A stretch of 24,406 bases of DNA from an uncultured Prevotella sp. GTDB lineage: Bacteria; Bacteroidota; Bacteroidia; Bacteroidales; Bacteroidaceae. How positions within the stretch are numbered: the first letter of the stretch is position 1; every line of letters begins with the position of its first letter. Location: positions 1-24,406 of the forward strand of contig USRA01000030.1 of NCBI GenBank assembly GCA_900557035.1. Direction: 5' to 3'. Positions 24,338 to 24,406 of the stretch are shown here, in pieces. The notes below the pieces were generated by a model. It was not told the origin of the DNA. It ran no database searches and saw nothing but the letters and a program-made list of their open reading frames with translations. The position numbers and the translations under genes are program-made.

Positions 24338-24372
24338 TATAGGTTAGATTTACCTCAAATCCGCAACCTATA
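24338..24372 (-). promoter_or_regulatory. Leader hairpin directly before the first susC start
   Basis: On the minus strand an 8-bp outer stem (TATAGGTT with AACCTATA) and a 5-bp inner stem (GATTT with AAATC) enclose the loop GAGGT. The structure ends 5 nt before the ATG, so it could control translation of the transporter. Confidence 0.55.
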
Positions 24373-24394
24373 GGGTTTAGTGGGATTTTGCTTG

Positions 24395-24402
24395 CAAAGC
24401 GA
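24395..24402 (-). promoter_or_regulatory. Weak -7 candidate for the first SusC/SusD unit
   Basis: The minus strand reads TCGCTTTG, one mismatch from TAnnTTTG. The expected -33 region is outside the window, so this remains tentative. Confidence 0.3.
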
Positions 24403-24406
24403 CAAA

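Noticed and set aside
1..24406. tRNA, rRNA, CRISPR array, transposase or phage genes
   Set aside because: I looked through the intergenic stretches and reading frames and found no sequence supporting any of these.

Overview
The window looks like a chromosome segment of a gut or oral Bacteroidota, most likely Prevotella/Segatella (copri-like). The reasons are two SusC/SusD pairs, Bacteroidota-type promoters (TTTG, 19 bp, TAnnTTTG), gene starts that almost all lack Shine-Dalgarno sequences, and A/T-rich intergenic DNA with GC-richer genes. The genus is an inference; the phylum is well supported.

Layout. (1) 1-2185, plus strand: the last codons of a GAPDH gene and a strong terminator, then miaA (tRNA dimethylallyltransferase) followed 5 nt later by a diacylglycerol-kinase-fold protein with altered motifs. 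A 19-bp perfect inverted repeat closes this unit. (2) 2199-2903, minus strand: a Crp/Fnr-family regulator, divergent from the next operon. (3) 3124-7865, plus strand: a glycogen operon of debranching enzyme (GH133-like), GT-B glycogen synthase-like glycosyltransferase, and a GH57 alpha-amylase-like protein. The GH57 protein appears to lack both catalytic acids and ends in a histone-H1-like Lys/Ala tail. (4) 8142-24332, all minus strand: a polysaccharide utilisation locus, probably for pectin. In transcription order it holds SusC, SusD and a surface beta-helix lipoprotein (24332 to 17471); then GH28 polygalacturonase and GH43 glycosidase (16927 to 13550); then a second SusC/SusD pair (13177 to 8142). 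Each of the three units ends in its own hairpin terminator.

How the genes work together. The SusD proteins and the beta-helix lipoprotein should hold galacturonan-rich glycan at the cell surface. GH28 and GH43 trim the backbone and side residues, and the two SusC channels import oligosaccharides with TonB energy. The first operon stores and remobilises glucose as glycogen. No PUL regulator, pectate lyase or pectin esterase is present, and neither SusC has an STN signalling domain, so control must come from elsewhere. Two matching LacI-type palindromes (15 of 19 positions identical), each about 40 bp upstream of the -7 box of a PUL unit, suggest a shared regulator.

The most interesting points are the doubly degenerate GH57 with its polycationic tail, the shared operator-like motif, a 31-bp perfect palindrome that can refold as three small hairpins, a hairpin directly in front of the first susC start, and a near-perfect Shine-Dalgarno sequence on only the glycosyltransferase gene.
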